Shown: piece after piece, positions 1 through 12,263 of the stretch
How positions within the stretch are numbered: the stretch's first letter is position 1
Layout: the number at the start of each line of letters is the position of its first letter
NCBI GenBank assembly: GCA_017506865.1
Contig: JAFCMP010000012.1
Location: 62,001-126,000, forward strand
From: Tribonema minus
Lineage: Eukaryota; Sar; Xanthophyceae; Tribonematales; Tribonemataceae
DNA: 64,000 nt
Direction: 5' to 3'
The notes under the pieces: model-generated
What the model was told of the DNA's origin: nothing
The model's database searches: none
The model's input: only the letters and a program-made list of their open reading frames with translations
Made by a program: the position numbers and the translations under genes

Positions 1-281
1 TAAGAGTACGGCTAGGGATGTATTAGGGTGCGATGGCCCCGGATTGCACCTTTTACTGGGCGCTCACCGCCTGTGATGGCTACAGTCTGCTCCTTCCTGC
101 CTCATCGTCGTTTTGAAAACACAGGTCACAATTGGTTCCGGCATGTCCCTCCCTCTGCCTTGCTCACTGGCGCAAGTTGCCGCCTCTCCGATGGCATTGC
201 CGTGTGTGTGGACTGTCACAGACGCCATTGCCACGGACGCATTCCGTTCTGCTGAGTACTGGCCTGCTTTTGATACCCCAG
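1..281. other. left-edge stretch without a supported gene
   Basis: No exon can be supported here. Overlapping short frames exist in all three forward frames, but none has recognisable protein similarity. It is probably an intron of the SDR-like gene whose 3' exons follow, because that gene lacks its N-terminal Rossmann glycine motif in this window and must begin further left. Confidence 0.3.
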
Positions 282-2669
282 CTGCTGCTTCTGCTGTTGA
301 AGTATCTGAACCGCAGCTGCAGCTCCGCTGATGAAACTGTGAAGTTTTTGAAACAAGCGCGCGAAGAGCTGGTGTCAGAGAGTCAGGCTAGTCGTCAGCA
401 GCGGCTTCACAATTGCCAACTGTAAGTAGCTGCAGTTCGCAAGCTATATATTATGGAGCTCTCGCGCGTGGTAGAAACCTCACACTGCTCTTATGCTGCG
501 CTTTGTGCCCGTTCTGTCCAGGTGTATCGCACGCAGCTGGAGCCGGAGTTCATCTACGTGAGCAGTGCGGCGGTGCCGCCATTTGAGGGCAGGTGCGCTC
601 ATATTTTAATTAAATCCATTAATGTTTTTATGCTTTATACTTAAAACAAGGCGACCAGTATAATCTGTACTCACGACCAAATTCTTTGTTAAGAGTGCTT
701 TTGTCTGAGCATCACGCATCAATTGTGTCGTTCTTCACCTCGGAAATGGAAGTTTGCGATAGCCATAAAGGCAATAGTTGCTGTGCTGAATAGAGCATCA
801 GGTGGTTGTCGTCAGTAGGGCACGCACATGAACGACAATACGGCGCTGGCAAACGGCACATGCAATCCATCTGAGGTTTGCCTTCGCTGAGGCATACACC
901 AAGTCGCATGTTATGGTCGCCGTGAGTGGGCATACATGGATGCTTGTGAGACGCTCCCGTTTGTGCTTGGCAAGCATTTGACTTTGAACACTTTGAATGG
1001 CTTCAGGGGCGTGCACGAGTACGACGACACGGTGCTGGCGCAGCTGCAGGCGCGGGACAAGAAGGCCTACTGGAGCGCCATGGGGGAGAACGCTCTCAGG
1101 AAGAGGTATGTATGTATAGTGACCTAATGCTTTACAAAGCAATTACCTTTATAACTACATGCACTTATCATATGTGTATGTTGCTTGAACACTCAGGCCG
1201 TCTTTTATGGCAATCAAATCGGGCGATCGAAATCGGGGCCCAAACACCCCTTTAAAATCAACGCCAGCTTCGAGGAAAAGTGACCTGGACTTTTGCGTGA
1301 AAATGAGGCAAACAGAACGGCCACGCAAATTGGGCACGGACTCTTCGAGACGAACGGGCGCAGAACTGCTGACGTTTGCATGGCGCAGGCTCAATGCGGC
1401 GACGCCCGATCCGTTTTGAATGGGACTTTTGTGCCCCTTAAAAGATGGCCTCACTGTATGAATTGAGGGACACGAAGGCGTACTGGAGCGCCATGGGGGA
1501 GAACGCTCTCAAGGAAGAGGTATGTATGCAGACTGGCGTAATACCTTATAAAGCATACTGAAGTACACTTCTTGAAGTGCTATGTTTTGAAGTGTGTCCA
1601 TAGTACTTGTATGCTTTTGTATGAGCTGGGGGGAAACGCTCTCGGGAAGAGGTATGTGTGCTCTCAGGAAGATGCATGCCTGCATAGTGCGTATCTATGC
1701 AGTATTTAAATGCACGTAGTATGGTGGCGCATGTAGATAACGCGCATGTACTTCTAAGTATCTGTTTCAGATGCCATGCACGCCAGGAATTCAGAAGAGA
1801 TGCGCATGGTGGTATATGCTGGAACAGTATTCACAACAGTACGGGCGCACATGCACCGGCACTTCAAGTACAATACATTGTGACACCTGCGGCCCCGCAC
1901 CGCTGCAGCCTGACGTACACCATCGTGCGCGTCGCGGGGTTCAACAACGCAGTACACATGTACTTCAAACAAACATACAAGATGCATCCTATGTATACTA
2001 TACTCACCAGTATACAACCTAACGCTTTGCGCGTATGCCCCCCCCCCACGCACACACACACAAACCCCACAGCGGCCTGACGTACACCATCGTGCGCGTC
2101 GCGGGGTTCAACAATGCGCCGGGCGGCATCCAGGCCATCAAGATGCAGCAAGATCAGGACGGGGTGGGGCTCATATCGCGCGCAGACGCGGCCGAGATCT
2201 GTGTCAGCTGCCTTCTCGACCCACGCGCTTGCAACCTGGCTTTCTACGCGAGCCAGTCCAAGTATGCGCCCACGGCCATTAGGTGAGTGTTGCGTTCGGC
2301 TGTTGGCAAATGTTGTAGTGTGTGTGGAGAGGTTTGCCCAGTGGCATCGTTGTGAAAAGGCTTGTCAGAAAGGTTGCACACGCGCGAGCAACCTGGCGTT
2401 TTACGTTGGCCAGTCCAAGTATGCACCCACGGCCATCAGGTGACGCTCCACAATTGAAGTACACATGCGATTTGTGTCTTGCCTTCATCATGATGTGGCA
2501 AACCATCCACAACAGGAAATGAGGTTTGTATCCAGCTTGTGCTTGCGAAATCCTGGAGATGAAGTGTCATTTCCTCACCAGTGTCAACGCGGCTTTACCT
2601 CGGTCGCCCCGCTGCAGCCCCGACAAGGACATGTCAGCAGAACTCGCCAGGATGCGGCCCAACACATGA
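282..2669 (+). CDS. atypical short-chain dehydrogenase/reductase (NmrA-like), C-terminal part, 5' end missing
   Basis: Exons read on the plus strand: about 282-422 (uncertain, FLKQAREEL segment), 522-592 (EFIYVSSAAVPPFEG), 1007-1105 (YDDTVLAQLQ ... YWSAMGENALRK), 2073-2282 (SGLTYTIVRVAGFNNAPGG ... ISRADAAEICVSCLLDP) and 2618-2669 (ending MRPNT, stop). Phases agree from 522 onward. The VSS strand, the E-x-x-LRKSGLTYTIVR stretch and the ISRADAAE helix are hallmarks of atypical SDRs of the NmrA/TIC62 type, which bind NAD(P) in a Rossmann fold. The substrate cannot be inferred. The N-terminal nucleotide-binding glycine motif is not in the window, so the gene starts further left. The join between the first listed exon and 522 is unresolved. 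Three of its exon edges are duplicated in flanking introns (separate entries). A TGTAA motif lies 139 nt after the stop. Confidence 0.68.
1058..1690 (+). repeat. tandem copies of an exon 3' edge plus donor site (SDR-like gene)
   Basis: The end of the exon encoding YWSAMGENAL with its gtatgtatg donor (1058-1112) recurs at 1471-1530 almost unchanged, shorter at 1627-1660, and degenerate at 1660-1690. The copies at 1519/1520 and 1650/1651 keep an AG|gtatgt donor, so they are decoy splice sites downstream of the true donor at 1105/1106. Confidence 0.85.
1908..2117 (+). repeat. duplicated exon 5' edge (SDR-like gene)
   Basis: A 42-bp stretch encoding LTYTIVRVAGFNN occurs at 1909-1950 and 2076-2117 with one difference. 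Both follow a pyrimidine-rich tract ending in AG. Only the second copy keeps the CGG that makes the upstream AG+C phase join (S-G-L-T-Y), so the first is read as a decoy. Confidence 0.85.
2226..2441 (+). repeat. duplicated exon 3' edge plus donor (SDR-like gene)
   Basis: The exon end encoding NLAFYxxQSKYAPTAIR with AG|gtga occurs at 2230-2287 (true, donor at 2283) and again at about 2388-2444 (copy, donor at 2440), a period of 157 bp. The copy has silent and missense changes but an intact GT. Confidence 0.85.
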
Positions 2670-5390
2670 GAGCCGCGAAAACCCATCCTGCGGAGCGCTG
2701 ATTCACACACAACCCTATGATTAGGGCTCAGCTCTACTCTCCGCGCAGCAAGCCATTGTCGCGTCTAGTGAACATGTCCCCGCAGCCTAGCTTGCGCACT
2801 GCCTGAATGTAACGCTGGCCGCAGCAACTTGCTGGGGCAATTGGCAGTGCGGCGGCGGCGGTTGCGGCGCGCGTCGCTCGCAATGCGGACGCCTCAGCGG
2901 CCTGTAGAGTGTTGCGTGACTATGGTGATAGAGACAGGTGATACTAGGTGTTCAGCGCTTAATGCACTTCCCTCCGAAAGGTTCTCTGCCGTTCCGTGTG
3001 CCTTGGCGCTGCCGCCGTTGTGGCACTTCTATGTTGTATGGGTGTACATTCATGGCGCGCCCCCCCGCGGAGGGAGGGGGGGGTGGGCTCTAGAGCTCAC
3101 ATAGTGTTGTGATGTGTATACCTGTGATGTGCATGCTCATAGCTGGCAATGAAGCAGTAAAGTTCAGTGCTAGTTGAGCTACTGTTCACCAACTCATTTC
3201 ATCAATCTTGCCAGTCCATTTGACAACAGGCCATGCATGAGCTGTAGTACCATTGAGGGCGTGCTGCTCTGAGGTAACTAACGAGGCCGTGGCGGGCAGA
3301 TGGCACCTCAGCAGCCGGTCACGCGCCTGCCGCACTAGCTGTGCAGTTGGTCAACATCTTCTCTGCTGGCTGCCTGGCAGGATTGTGGTCTGTAACTGCG
3401 CCTACCCTTGCTCCGTGCACCGCACATGACGGCGCAGTGGCGCTCAGCACAAGTTCACAGACCAACTTTTTCCTCAAAGGCCGGCCCAGGCGTTCTGATG
3501 CAGGTGGCGCGCGCACGTACTTGTGTACATATCGCCGGTGCCCATAGCCGCCCTGCTTGGTACCAGCTCGCTGAGCTCAGCTCTCCTTCGTGAGTTGGCA
3601 GTGCTCAGCACCAACTGTTCTACACTCGCCGCACAGGCACTCACGCACCAGGAATACATGCAGCATATGTACTGCAGGAACAATCGTACAAGCATGCCAC
3701 GTAGCTCATCATGGGTTTACATGACACAGAGTAGAATCACACCTCCATGACACATGACCAACACATGCAATGGCGTGCTGGCTGCAATATGCAAGGCGTG
3801 GTGCCGCTGCGCTGCGACTTGGTTTTGTCCTGCTTTGCGATGACATTGCGCACGGGTGGCAGCGCATGCTGTGACGCTCTTCAAGCAGGCTGCAAAGCCA
3901 GTATACGTGCTGCAGCATACCAAGCCTTCGTCGCTCCAACGCGCATGCTTCCAAGATTTGCATTCATGCTTCTATTCAATACTTCTATTTGCAGTCGCAA
4001 CTGCGCAAAGACTGCAGACAACTGGCTTCCAGCGCGTGACATGCTCAGCGTGAGCCTGCACCTACATACCTTGCTTCAATGCATGCACGTCTGCAAGACC
4101 AGGTGACAGGCACCCGTGCATGACACATTCGCGTCACAAAGTATCATGTGCCATTAGAAGTTGACAAACATAAGTGGCTGGTCGCCCTGTTCATACGTGT
4201 GCACGCCGCCAGCCGATGTTGACGGCAAGAACACTGGGCATCTGTTGCACAAGCAGCACCCGGTTATCATCATGACAGGCATTGCCAACATGGTTGTCAA
4301 GCACACTACCTGAACAGCAGCATTGATAAGTACAGATTGACAGTGCACACGTGCGCACAACACAACATCGGAATGACGCTAAGCTTTGACTGTGGCATTG
4401 AGTGTCCATCACACATTGTTTTCTACAGCTCTAGACATGCTAGTTCCTGACCCCACGTGCATACAGCATCGATGAAACAAGACACTTTGTGCTGGTCCAT
4501 GTACCAGTGCTAGTGAAAGCCTTAGAAGGCAACGGCAACCATTGTGGCTGCCCCAGCATACTTGACGCGTGGTTCAGGGACCGGTGAGTAGAGTTTGCCG
4601 AGAGACCAGTACTGCATATCATCAGCACAGGCTAAACTGTTGTACATCGCACCGCAGCACTGTGCACATGCCAGCAGCGGCCAACGCTCTAAACTCACAT
4701 GAATGTAACCCTAGGAATACACTGGGTAATGTACGTATGCACAAACATACCCTCATGAAGCCATGTATACCATGCTGGTAGCGTGCAGCGGGCACGCGCA
4801 TTCAGCACAACTTCAACTTGAAGACGCCTCCACGAGCAGGTCTCTCCTTATGACTCTGGCGTACTCTGCAGTGCACATGCGTGCGCCTCACGAGTCACTG
4901 CCAAGCATCACTGTGGCGGGTCTATGCCGCTGGCGTCTGCGCAGCGGCGGTCTCAAACGCGTCGCACAGGAAGGGTTGTACGGGCAACTTGTGTGGAAAA
5001 TCGTAGCTTCCCCCCGCGTTGTTGGCACTCTACACGAGGGCAAAGTGGTCCGCGCAACCATGGATCGGGCCCGCAAAAACACTTTCTGTGGTGTCGTCCC
5101 TACGGCAGTTTGCTTGCGTCATGTGTGGCTGGACACAGACCCCCTGCAACGCTCCGCAACCGCCGCCGGAGGGCCGTGAAGCTTTCGTGTTCCATCGGAC
5201 CATCTTCATAGATGACGTGGCGGCTGGTCATGAAATGCGCAGCGAAGGCCACGCACTCGCGCGGCTGCATCCTGCACCGCGGCAACGCGCTACGCGCCAA
5301 GGACAATGCCGCGTGCGCCTCGCCCCCTTGTTTTCAAGCTGGGCGGGCACGCACACACGCGGAGCAGCGCTGCACGAGTGCGCTGCGCCA
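2667..5390. other. convergent intergenic region
   Basis: This lies between the stop of the plus-strand SDR-like gene and the stop of the minus-strand sulfotransferase gene, so it should hold both 3' UTRs. Frames such as 4763-5179 stay open by chance and match nothing I recognise. A TGTAA polyadenylation-type motif sits at 2808-2812. Confidence 0.5.
2808..2812 (+). terminator. TGTAA polyadenylation-type motif
   Basis: TGTAA is the usual near-upstream polyadenylation element of volvocine and related green algae. It lies 139 nt downstream of the SDR-like stop codon, a plausible 3' UTR length. No transcript data are available. Confidence 0.35.
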
Positions 5391-8300
5391 TCACGCGCCA
5401 GAGGAGAGGAGCTGGGCGTCCGCGTAGAGCACGCGAAACAGATCTGCGCAGCCCTCCTCGACGGCGCGGATCTCGTCTGCGCGCAGCGTGCGCGTCCACT
5501 TCTCCAGCTGCGCCGTGAAGTTGCGCGGCGCCGTGTCGTAGCCGTCCACTGTGCGGCACACGCCATGCGCATTAGGGAGGGGGGTAGATGAGGGGTGAGG
5601 GGGGGTTGGCTTAGGGCTAGGGGTGAAAGTCGAGCTTGGAGCTTCGCCGAGGAAGGTGCAGTGAGCAGGTGGGGCAGTGTATGTTGACACCGGCTGTATT
5701 GAAGCGTTTTTTTTGTGACTGGCCAGCAGCAGGGTTGACGTTCAGAGAAGGGTTGGCAAAAGTACTGCAGCGCAGCACATGCGCGCCTGCCCCTGCCTGT
5801 GGCTGCTCAGTGATTTGTGGTAGCCACCAAGTGCGCCGTGCAACAAGACACGGTCACAGGGAGGGCCACGCACGATTGTCAGTGCAAGCAACAAGCGAAG
5901 CAGCAGGTCAGCCTGTAGCTATGTTTGGCAAACAGCAAAGCGAGGCGAGGAACCAGGTGCGGCAAGGGCAGCTGGCCGACCCCATCAAGCAGGAGTTGAT
6001 CGCCTATATGGCTCACAGCAAGCCAATTTGGAAAGGCCCGCTCGGTTGACATCCAGAACAGGTTCGCGCAGCTGGGCAGGCAACCTTGGAGGCATATGCA
6101 GGGGGTGCAGGTGGGGGCGCGCCCATCGACACCAGCCAGCAAAGCAAGCCCCAGCTGGGTGGGTGTATGTGCCAGTAGTTGACACACTATCCTTCAGGTC
6201 TTCTGCCCTGTGGCAACCTGCGAGGTGGCGCCTTGATCCCTACAGTGGCCTTTGGGAAACCCTTGCACGCCTGGTTGTCTACGAGCAGGACTTCACGAAC
6301 CACACGTACGGTGATGAGTGTACTTGAAGTATGAGGTTGTGACGCTCACCGCTGCGATTGCCCATCAGCCTCGCGCGCTCCTTCTTGCAATTCAGAACCT
6401 GCGTGTGCGTGCCTGAGACGCAGCCGTCGTAGATGCGCGTCAGGCGCAGCACGTATTCGGGCGTGCTGATGCCCATCTTTGCGTAGATGTCTCGTGCGTG
6501 CTTCTCCGCATTGCCTGCAGCGCGTTCAACAGCAAGCGCAGTGACAGCGTGCCTCAGTGCATCTAGATGGCCGATGGATTGTGGTGCAGTAGGTCAGAGC
6601 TACCTGAATGACTTCCAACAAAGCAGCAAATCGGTAGAAGCACTTACACAGCAATGAGCATGGTCATCTCAGAGCAGATGTGCGCAGCAAGCACACAGGC
6701 ACGCTTAAATTCCACCTGAATGGCCTTGCCGTAGATTACTTGCGCTCGATTGAGTTTTGAGTACGCAGCTTGGTCTCAGGCCTCACATATCTGACGTCCC
6801 CACCATGCTGCTCAAGTTCATATGGAACCAACAGTAATTGTAGGAGATGCAGTTTGCATAAGGCCAGGCTCAACGCAACTTCGACCACAAACTTGAGATC
6901 CTCGTGCTGTTCTGTTGCATGCTGTTCCGGCCAAGCATACATCATGTCTATTTCTGATTTCGCAGACTGATACACGATTCAATCAGATTACACACCAGTA
7001 CCGCATTAGCACTGGCCACATGATCATGGCTGCAACCATTCATCAACGACGTGTAGAATGTTGAGGGGGGAGGGGCATTCAAGCTGACAACGAGCAGCAG
7101 CTTCGACGCCTCGGCGCCCTAACCTTAAACCTAACCCTGATCCTAACCCTAGCCCCAGCCCAAAAACAACGTTTACCTTGCGCACATTGCAGGAGCGTTT
7201 TGCAGGTGCACAATACTAAAATAATGGCATTGTTTGACTCATGGCCAATGACTGCAGCAGCGGCGACCACGGTTATTGGTGGAGGGCACTTGCGGCTTAC
7301 CACACTTTGTCAATTAGAGCTCTACGGTTTTTTAATTCTTTTCCACTAAAGCGTCATGTCTCACCTGCCAAGTCCTCGTAGCGCAGCAGCATGTACTCGG
7401 GCCGCTGCGTGCTGTTGACGTGGTCGTACATGATGTCGCCGCACGCGCTGGCTGCCCACGCGCGTGTCGCATTGTACGAGCGTGCCACAGGGTGACTCCA
7501 GCCAATGCTGTGGCGAGGGGCACACACAGGGCAGCGGGTGAGGCTACAGGCAGGGGTTGCGCACGGTAACAAGCACAAGGTGCCGAATGTGGTGCCCGAT
7601 GTTGCGATTTACAGCAACTCTGTAAACAACTTGAAAGCTGCGAATGGGTGAGCGATTAGGAGATGATTGCACACGCTAGAAGCCTTGCGTGCGCCGCATG
7701 GGCATGTGCGCACATGCTGTACCTACTGAAACAAACTGAATGTTGCCGACGGCTCAGCAACTAGGAGATAATTGCACACGCTTGAAGGTTTTGCGTGCGG
7801 GAACAAGGCACCAGGTGCCGAACACGGTGCCCACTGTCGTGATTCACCGTACCTCAGTAAACAACTTTGATGCTGCCAATGCCTCAGCGACTAGGAGATA
7901 ATTGCACACGCCTGAAGCCATTGCGTGCGCCGCACTGGCACGAGCACACATGCTGTGAGCTCACTGACTAAGTAGCCGGCACGCCGAGGGTGTCCGTAGG
8001 GTATTTGATGCTGCGAGGAATTTGAGCATGTGCGCAACTGCTGACATACCATCATTTGACTCGTGGCCAATTGCTGCAGCAGCGTTGACCACGGTTATTG
8101 ATGGAAGGCACCTGCGGCTAACCACACCTTGTCATCTAGAGGAAGGCGCCCGTGGCTAACCGCACCTTGTCACCTAGAGCTCTACGATCTTTGGACTTGT
8201 TTTCTATGAAAATATGGATACCTGCCCTGCGGCACAACGCAGGTGCTCTGCGCACGAGCTGACAGGTCCAGCACGCAATATGCTGCAGGTGATTTGACGG

Positions 8301-11300
8301 TTCCAAGTTCACACATGTACGGTTGACCAAGCACTTGAGATCTGGGTGCATAGACATATCCTACGGGCAGTCCGAAAGGAAGTTGTCGCATGTACAGCGA
8401 ACCGAGCACTTGAGGAGATCTGGCTGCAAAGACACATCCTATATGCAACCCGAAACATACAGAGCTCTGCGATCTTGTGATGCGCTTTCCAAAGCATATA
8501 CATGGAGCCCTACCATCGTTTGATTCGTTTTCATTTTATACTTGACAATGTATAAACATGTCACAGACCTGTATCGCGACGCCAGCACCGCGCGCGGATC
8601 GCGCACCAGCTGTATCACCAAGTCCAATTGCGCACCGAGTGCATCGGTCGCTGCGTAGAGCTCGCCGAGGCGGCCTGTCATCCTGATGATCTTGGCCGCG
8701 ACGCCCCTCTTGGACTGGCACTGGCTGAGGCGCTTTTCCGCCTGGCGGTACCCATGTGCGCACGCAAGCAAGTCGTGGAAAAAAAAAGTCAAGGTTGGAG
8801 TATCAGGCACAGAAGTGCATGTATGTATGGCCAAATGGTGCGCACGCGCAAGCGAGACGAGGACTCGTTTCTTGAAATTAAAGTATCGGGCAGATGAGTG
8901 CATACTTGTATGGCCAAATGTCATGATGCACATCAAGGCTGTCGTACAGTGGAAGGCGGCAAGAGTGCATCGGCCACTAAAGGCACTTTCACCTCTGTAG
9001 ATCAACCCAGGTTCAGTGCCAGCAAAGCATGTCAGTCTGGGGCACACATGGTGAAGATGTCAGCATCCAGCACAATTGAGTGCAATTGCGTGCGAGCAAT
9101 CAGTACCGCCAGCTACAGAGTGCCTTCCATAGGCACTTCTACACGTGCCTTCAGGATCAAAAAGAATCTGCTGGCGCTTGTGCAGTTGCAGTGATGTAAT
9201 GACGACAATGGCTCTGCGGCACTTGAACGAGTCCAGCTGCAACGCTCCATGTCACCATCAAAACAGTGTACTCGTGGACGTACCTGAATCTGCAGGATAA
9301 AAAGTGTTCTGGTTCCGGGCAACTTGTTGTAAGGCACATGCTTTCATGAATTCATTCACCTGCGTGCGCGATGGCAGCTGCTCAAACGGCGATAGCGGCT
9401 CTGCGGCCATGAACAGCGACGGCAGCGGCCTAGGCCCCGCTTCAAACAGGCCTGATGTCAGTAGAAAGTCTGCAGCATTGGCCGTAGAGTATGTGTGGTC
9501 GCGCTTGCCAGTCCACTTCCCGAGCGGGGGTTTGGGGGCGGCGGCAGCGGCGGCGATTTCGCGCAGCAGCAGCTCCACTGGGCGCGTTGAGAGCTGGCAT
9601 GCGAGTATCTGCAAGCAGGCACAGCAGCGGAAAACAAGAGATTCATTGTTAAAGGGTATTTGGTATGTGACAGCCTGTCGGATCAGCTGTGGAGCTTGTC
9701 CCCTGGCACCCCCCCCTGACACCCCCCAGGGGCTTAAAAAAAGGGGGAGGGGCCCAGGGGACGGCCGTGGAGCACACTTGCATGCACATACATACACACA
9801 CACACATACACAAGTCAAGTCACGCTCGCCAGCGCGAAATTGGCAAGGCGTCTAGGAAGCAGAAAGCAGCTGCGGCAATACTGCGCAATGTGTTGTGTAC
9901 CTTCAACGCATGTCAGCTACGCGCGGAATGCCAAAAGCTCATGGCTTCAAAGTGTTACTAACATAACATTGTGAACGCGCACAAGGGACAAGGGACACGG
10001 CGCAACAACGCAGACTCTGGCGTTGCTCAGCTACAAGAGTGCTCAATGGCACGACTGCATCACCAGTGATTGACAACACAAATGAGTGCGATTACTGCGG
10101 TGGAATCGAGAGCACGTGTAACGAGCAGTGCATCGAGTATAAAACTTACCAGACACTGAGAAGCGCGCATCAAGAATCCAACGTATCATCATTTGTGCGG
10201 CTTGAACCATAATCAGCCCCAGAAAGCACGGACATCAGCTCACCTCTAAAACGAGCGCGATCGTGGCCGCGGTGCAGCGGTTGGGGCTGTGAGCAGAGCA
10301 GTACACCACCGGCGGAGCACCGCTTTTCATCGCCTCGGCTTCCATCTCGAATTGCGCTTCCAGCTTGGGCCAGGCGTCTGCCAACGGCCTACGGAAAACA
10401 TGCACGAAAATGAGTCAATGTCATTCATGATGTGATATCATGTACTTCTATACATGCATGAAAACACATCAAAAGCTTAATCTAGAGCGCTAGGTGACAA
10501 GGTGTGGTGAGCCGTCAAACTGAATGCCTTCCAGCAATGACCGTGGTCGCCGCTGCTGCAGCAAGTGGCCACGGGTCAAACATGCCACCATCCCCACAGG
10601 CGTCAAAAGACTTCTGTGTGCAGGTTTTTTAGCATTTGTGGCATGTGTGTGCGGGCTGCATCGCCCTCAGCAAGCAGTAAGCGCTGTGCCGTCAAGTGAT
10701 GAGCACTGATGCGCAAGAAAAACAAAAACATCAATGTGGTAGCGGCAGCGGCGGCGCCGACAGTGTGAGGGAGAAACCTCTGACACGCACACGAAGGTGA
10801 AGTAATGAGGCTACCTATTTGATGATCTCTACTCCCTCGTCCCCCTGTCTTGACGCAACCACAGCAGGCTCGAAATAGCCGTGTGCCGTTTGCCTCCAGC
10901 CCCTGACCTCATCACAGCCACAACATCTCTGTGATGGTGCTTTCAGCTGCCCGCAAGTGCATGCCTTTCTGAGTGACAAGACGAATGAAATTGAAAATAA
11001 TTGCAAAGAGTAGGTACTGTGATAGCAGGGGCGAGCAGTGTTAAGTTGAACATTCAATGGTGCCTGATGTTGTGCCTGACATATAATCTAAGTAGGACTT
11101 GCACAGCCACCAATCACTGACATTTGAACCAACATGGTGGCGCAACCATGTTGTTTGTGCGCCGAGTCCTCAGCAAAAAACAAGCATGCTAGCCGACTGA
11201 GTGCGCACTTTGCAGTTCACCCACATTAGTGCTACAGCTCATCTGTGCAATGCGGCACTGCTACTCTATTTACACCACAAACTGCTTGCCAACCCGTCCT

Positions 11301-12263
11301 TCTATGTTCATGCACAGAGCACGTCGGCGCTGTAGTGGCAGCAGCCAGGGGCACTCACTCGAAGTAGTACGCCCAGTCCGGTGAAGAAAACAGGGTCCCG
11401 ACCATGCTGCTACCGCTGCGGCCCTCCGCTGAAACCAGCACGCGCTTGTGCCATCCATTGTTCAGTACAGATGTCAATATGCGCGGTTCATCCTCTGCTG
11501 CGGCCACAAGATGCATGCAGTGACGCAGCGGTGTTTGGAACCGCTATCGCTGTGGCAGAGCCATGAGTTGTGCAGACTTTGAAGTGGATGCTCAGCTTTC
11601 AGCGAGCAAACATCCCCAACTATCAGCTCATGCATCGCCAAAATGGCACAATCAGCGCCTTCAAGCAAGCCCAAATAACCCTCATGGTCGCATCAACCTT
11701 GCCCCAAGTCTTAGAGAGCGCCTATGTGTGCAGCTGACCATAATACCACTGGCAGACAACTGCACTGAGGCCTTCCCATTTCGAGTTGTGTGTATGGCAA
11801 CCATACTACTGGATGAAAGCTACTTCAAAGTGGTGTTGAAACACAACAATGACCCTGACAGGAAGCTGTTCAGGTGCTTATCACAGGGCCGCGCAGGCAA
11901 CGCGCGGCAGATGCAGTCCCAGCACCATGTTCAGCACTGATGCTGAAGCAACTTTATCGCAAACTCTGCATGAGAGAGCTATGCGAACTTGTCTCGTCTC
12001 TGCACGATATATATCCGGTTGTGGCACTCTTAGCACACACAAAAACGGCGCACGAAGCTGTCAGCCAAAACGTGCATGCATGATCGCATACCTGCAGCAT
12101 CGTGTAGCTGCCGTGGCTGCCAGTGCAGCCGTGCAGTTGCTCCAGTTCGGTGCATGACAGCAAGTACCGCTGCAATACCCACACCCATGAGTAGCACACA
12201 TCGTGATGTTGTCTTGTAGACGCTGAGATTAGATTGATTGGCAACGTCCAGGCTGGGCGTCAT
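5391..12263 (-). CDS. Golgi-type carbohydrate sulfotransferase, about 450 aa
   Basis: Eight exons on the minus strand: 12263-12092, 11428-11359, 10388-10244, 9608-9284, 8741-8569, 7507-7365, 6514-6350, 5548-5391. It should transfer sulfate from PAPS to a glycan in the Golgi lumen. Residues 1-21 are cytoplasmic, and a hydrophobic span (VLLMGVGIAAVLAVM) forms a type II anchor. Residues about 61-65 are the 5'-phosphosulfate loop (GRSGSSMVG, followed by FEPL). The 3'-phosphate motif RDPRAVLASR is near residue 284. YEDLAG and YVLRLTRIYD follow as in CHST-type enzymes. All phases match except exon 4 to exon 5: exon 4 ends in phase 1, but the obvious acceptor at 8741 needs phase 0. A missing microexon, another splice site or a one-base error could explain this. 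The acceptor sugar is unknown. Confidence 0.8.
7221..7344 (-). repeat. dispersed repeat R, copy 1
   Basis: Reverse-oriented copy of a roughly 130-160 bp interspersed repeat. Landmarks are gaccacggttattggtgg, gcagcagcgg and agagctctacg. It lies in the sulfotransferase intron before the YEDLAG exon. Confidence 0.75.
7555..7965. repeat. degenerate tandem duplication within a sulfotransferase intron
   Basis: Three degenerate units share cgattaggagat-attgcacacgc, gcgtgcgccgca and acatgctg landmarks (about 7560-7715, 7735-7795, 7796-7965). No coding potential is seen. Confidence 0.7.
8049..8206 (-). repeat. dispersed repeat R, copy 2 with internal duplication
   Basis: Same repeat as at 7221, reverse orientation. 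A 40-bp stretch (ggaaggc-cc-gtggctaacc-caccttgtca-ctag) is duplicated inside it. A further end fragment lies at 8507-8535. Confidence 0.75.
10460..10632 (+). repeat. dispersed repeat R, copy 3
   Basis: Forward copy, diverged. It shares its 3' extension (gtcaaaagacttctgtgtgc) with the copy at 16972, which shows that the unit runs past the core. Confidence 0.7.

Noticed and set aside
1768..1955. possible exon of the SDR-like gene
   Set aside because: It contains a copy of the LTYTIVRV coding start but lacks the CGG needed for a good join. Direct splicing 1105 to 2073 gives the expected LRKSGLTYTIVR.
4763..5179. 138-codon plus-strand frame
   Set aside because: It lies in convergent 3' flanks and resembles no family; such frames are frequent by chance here.
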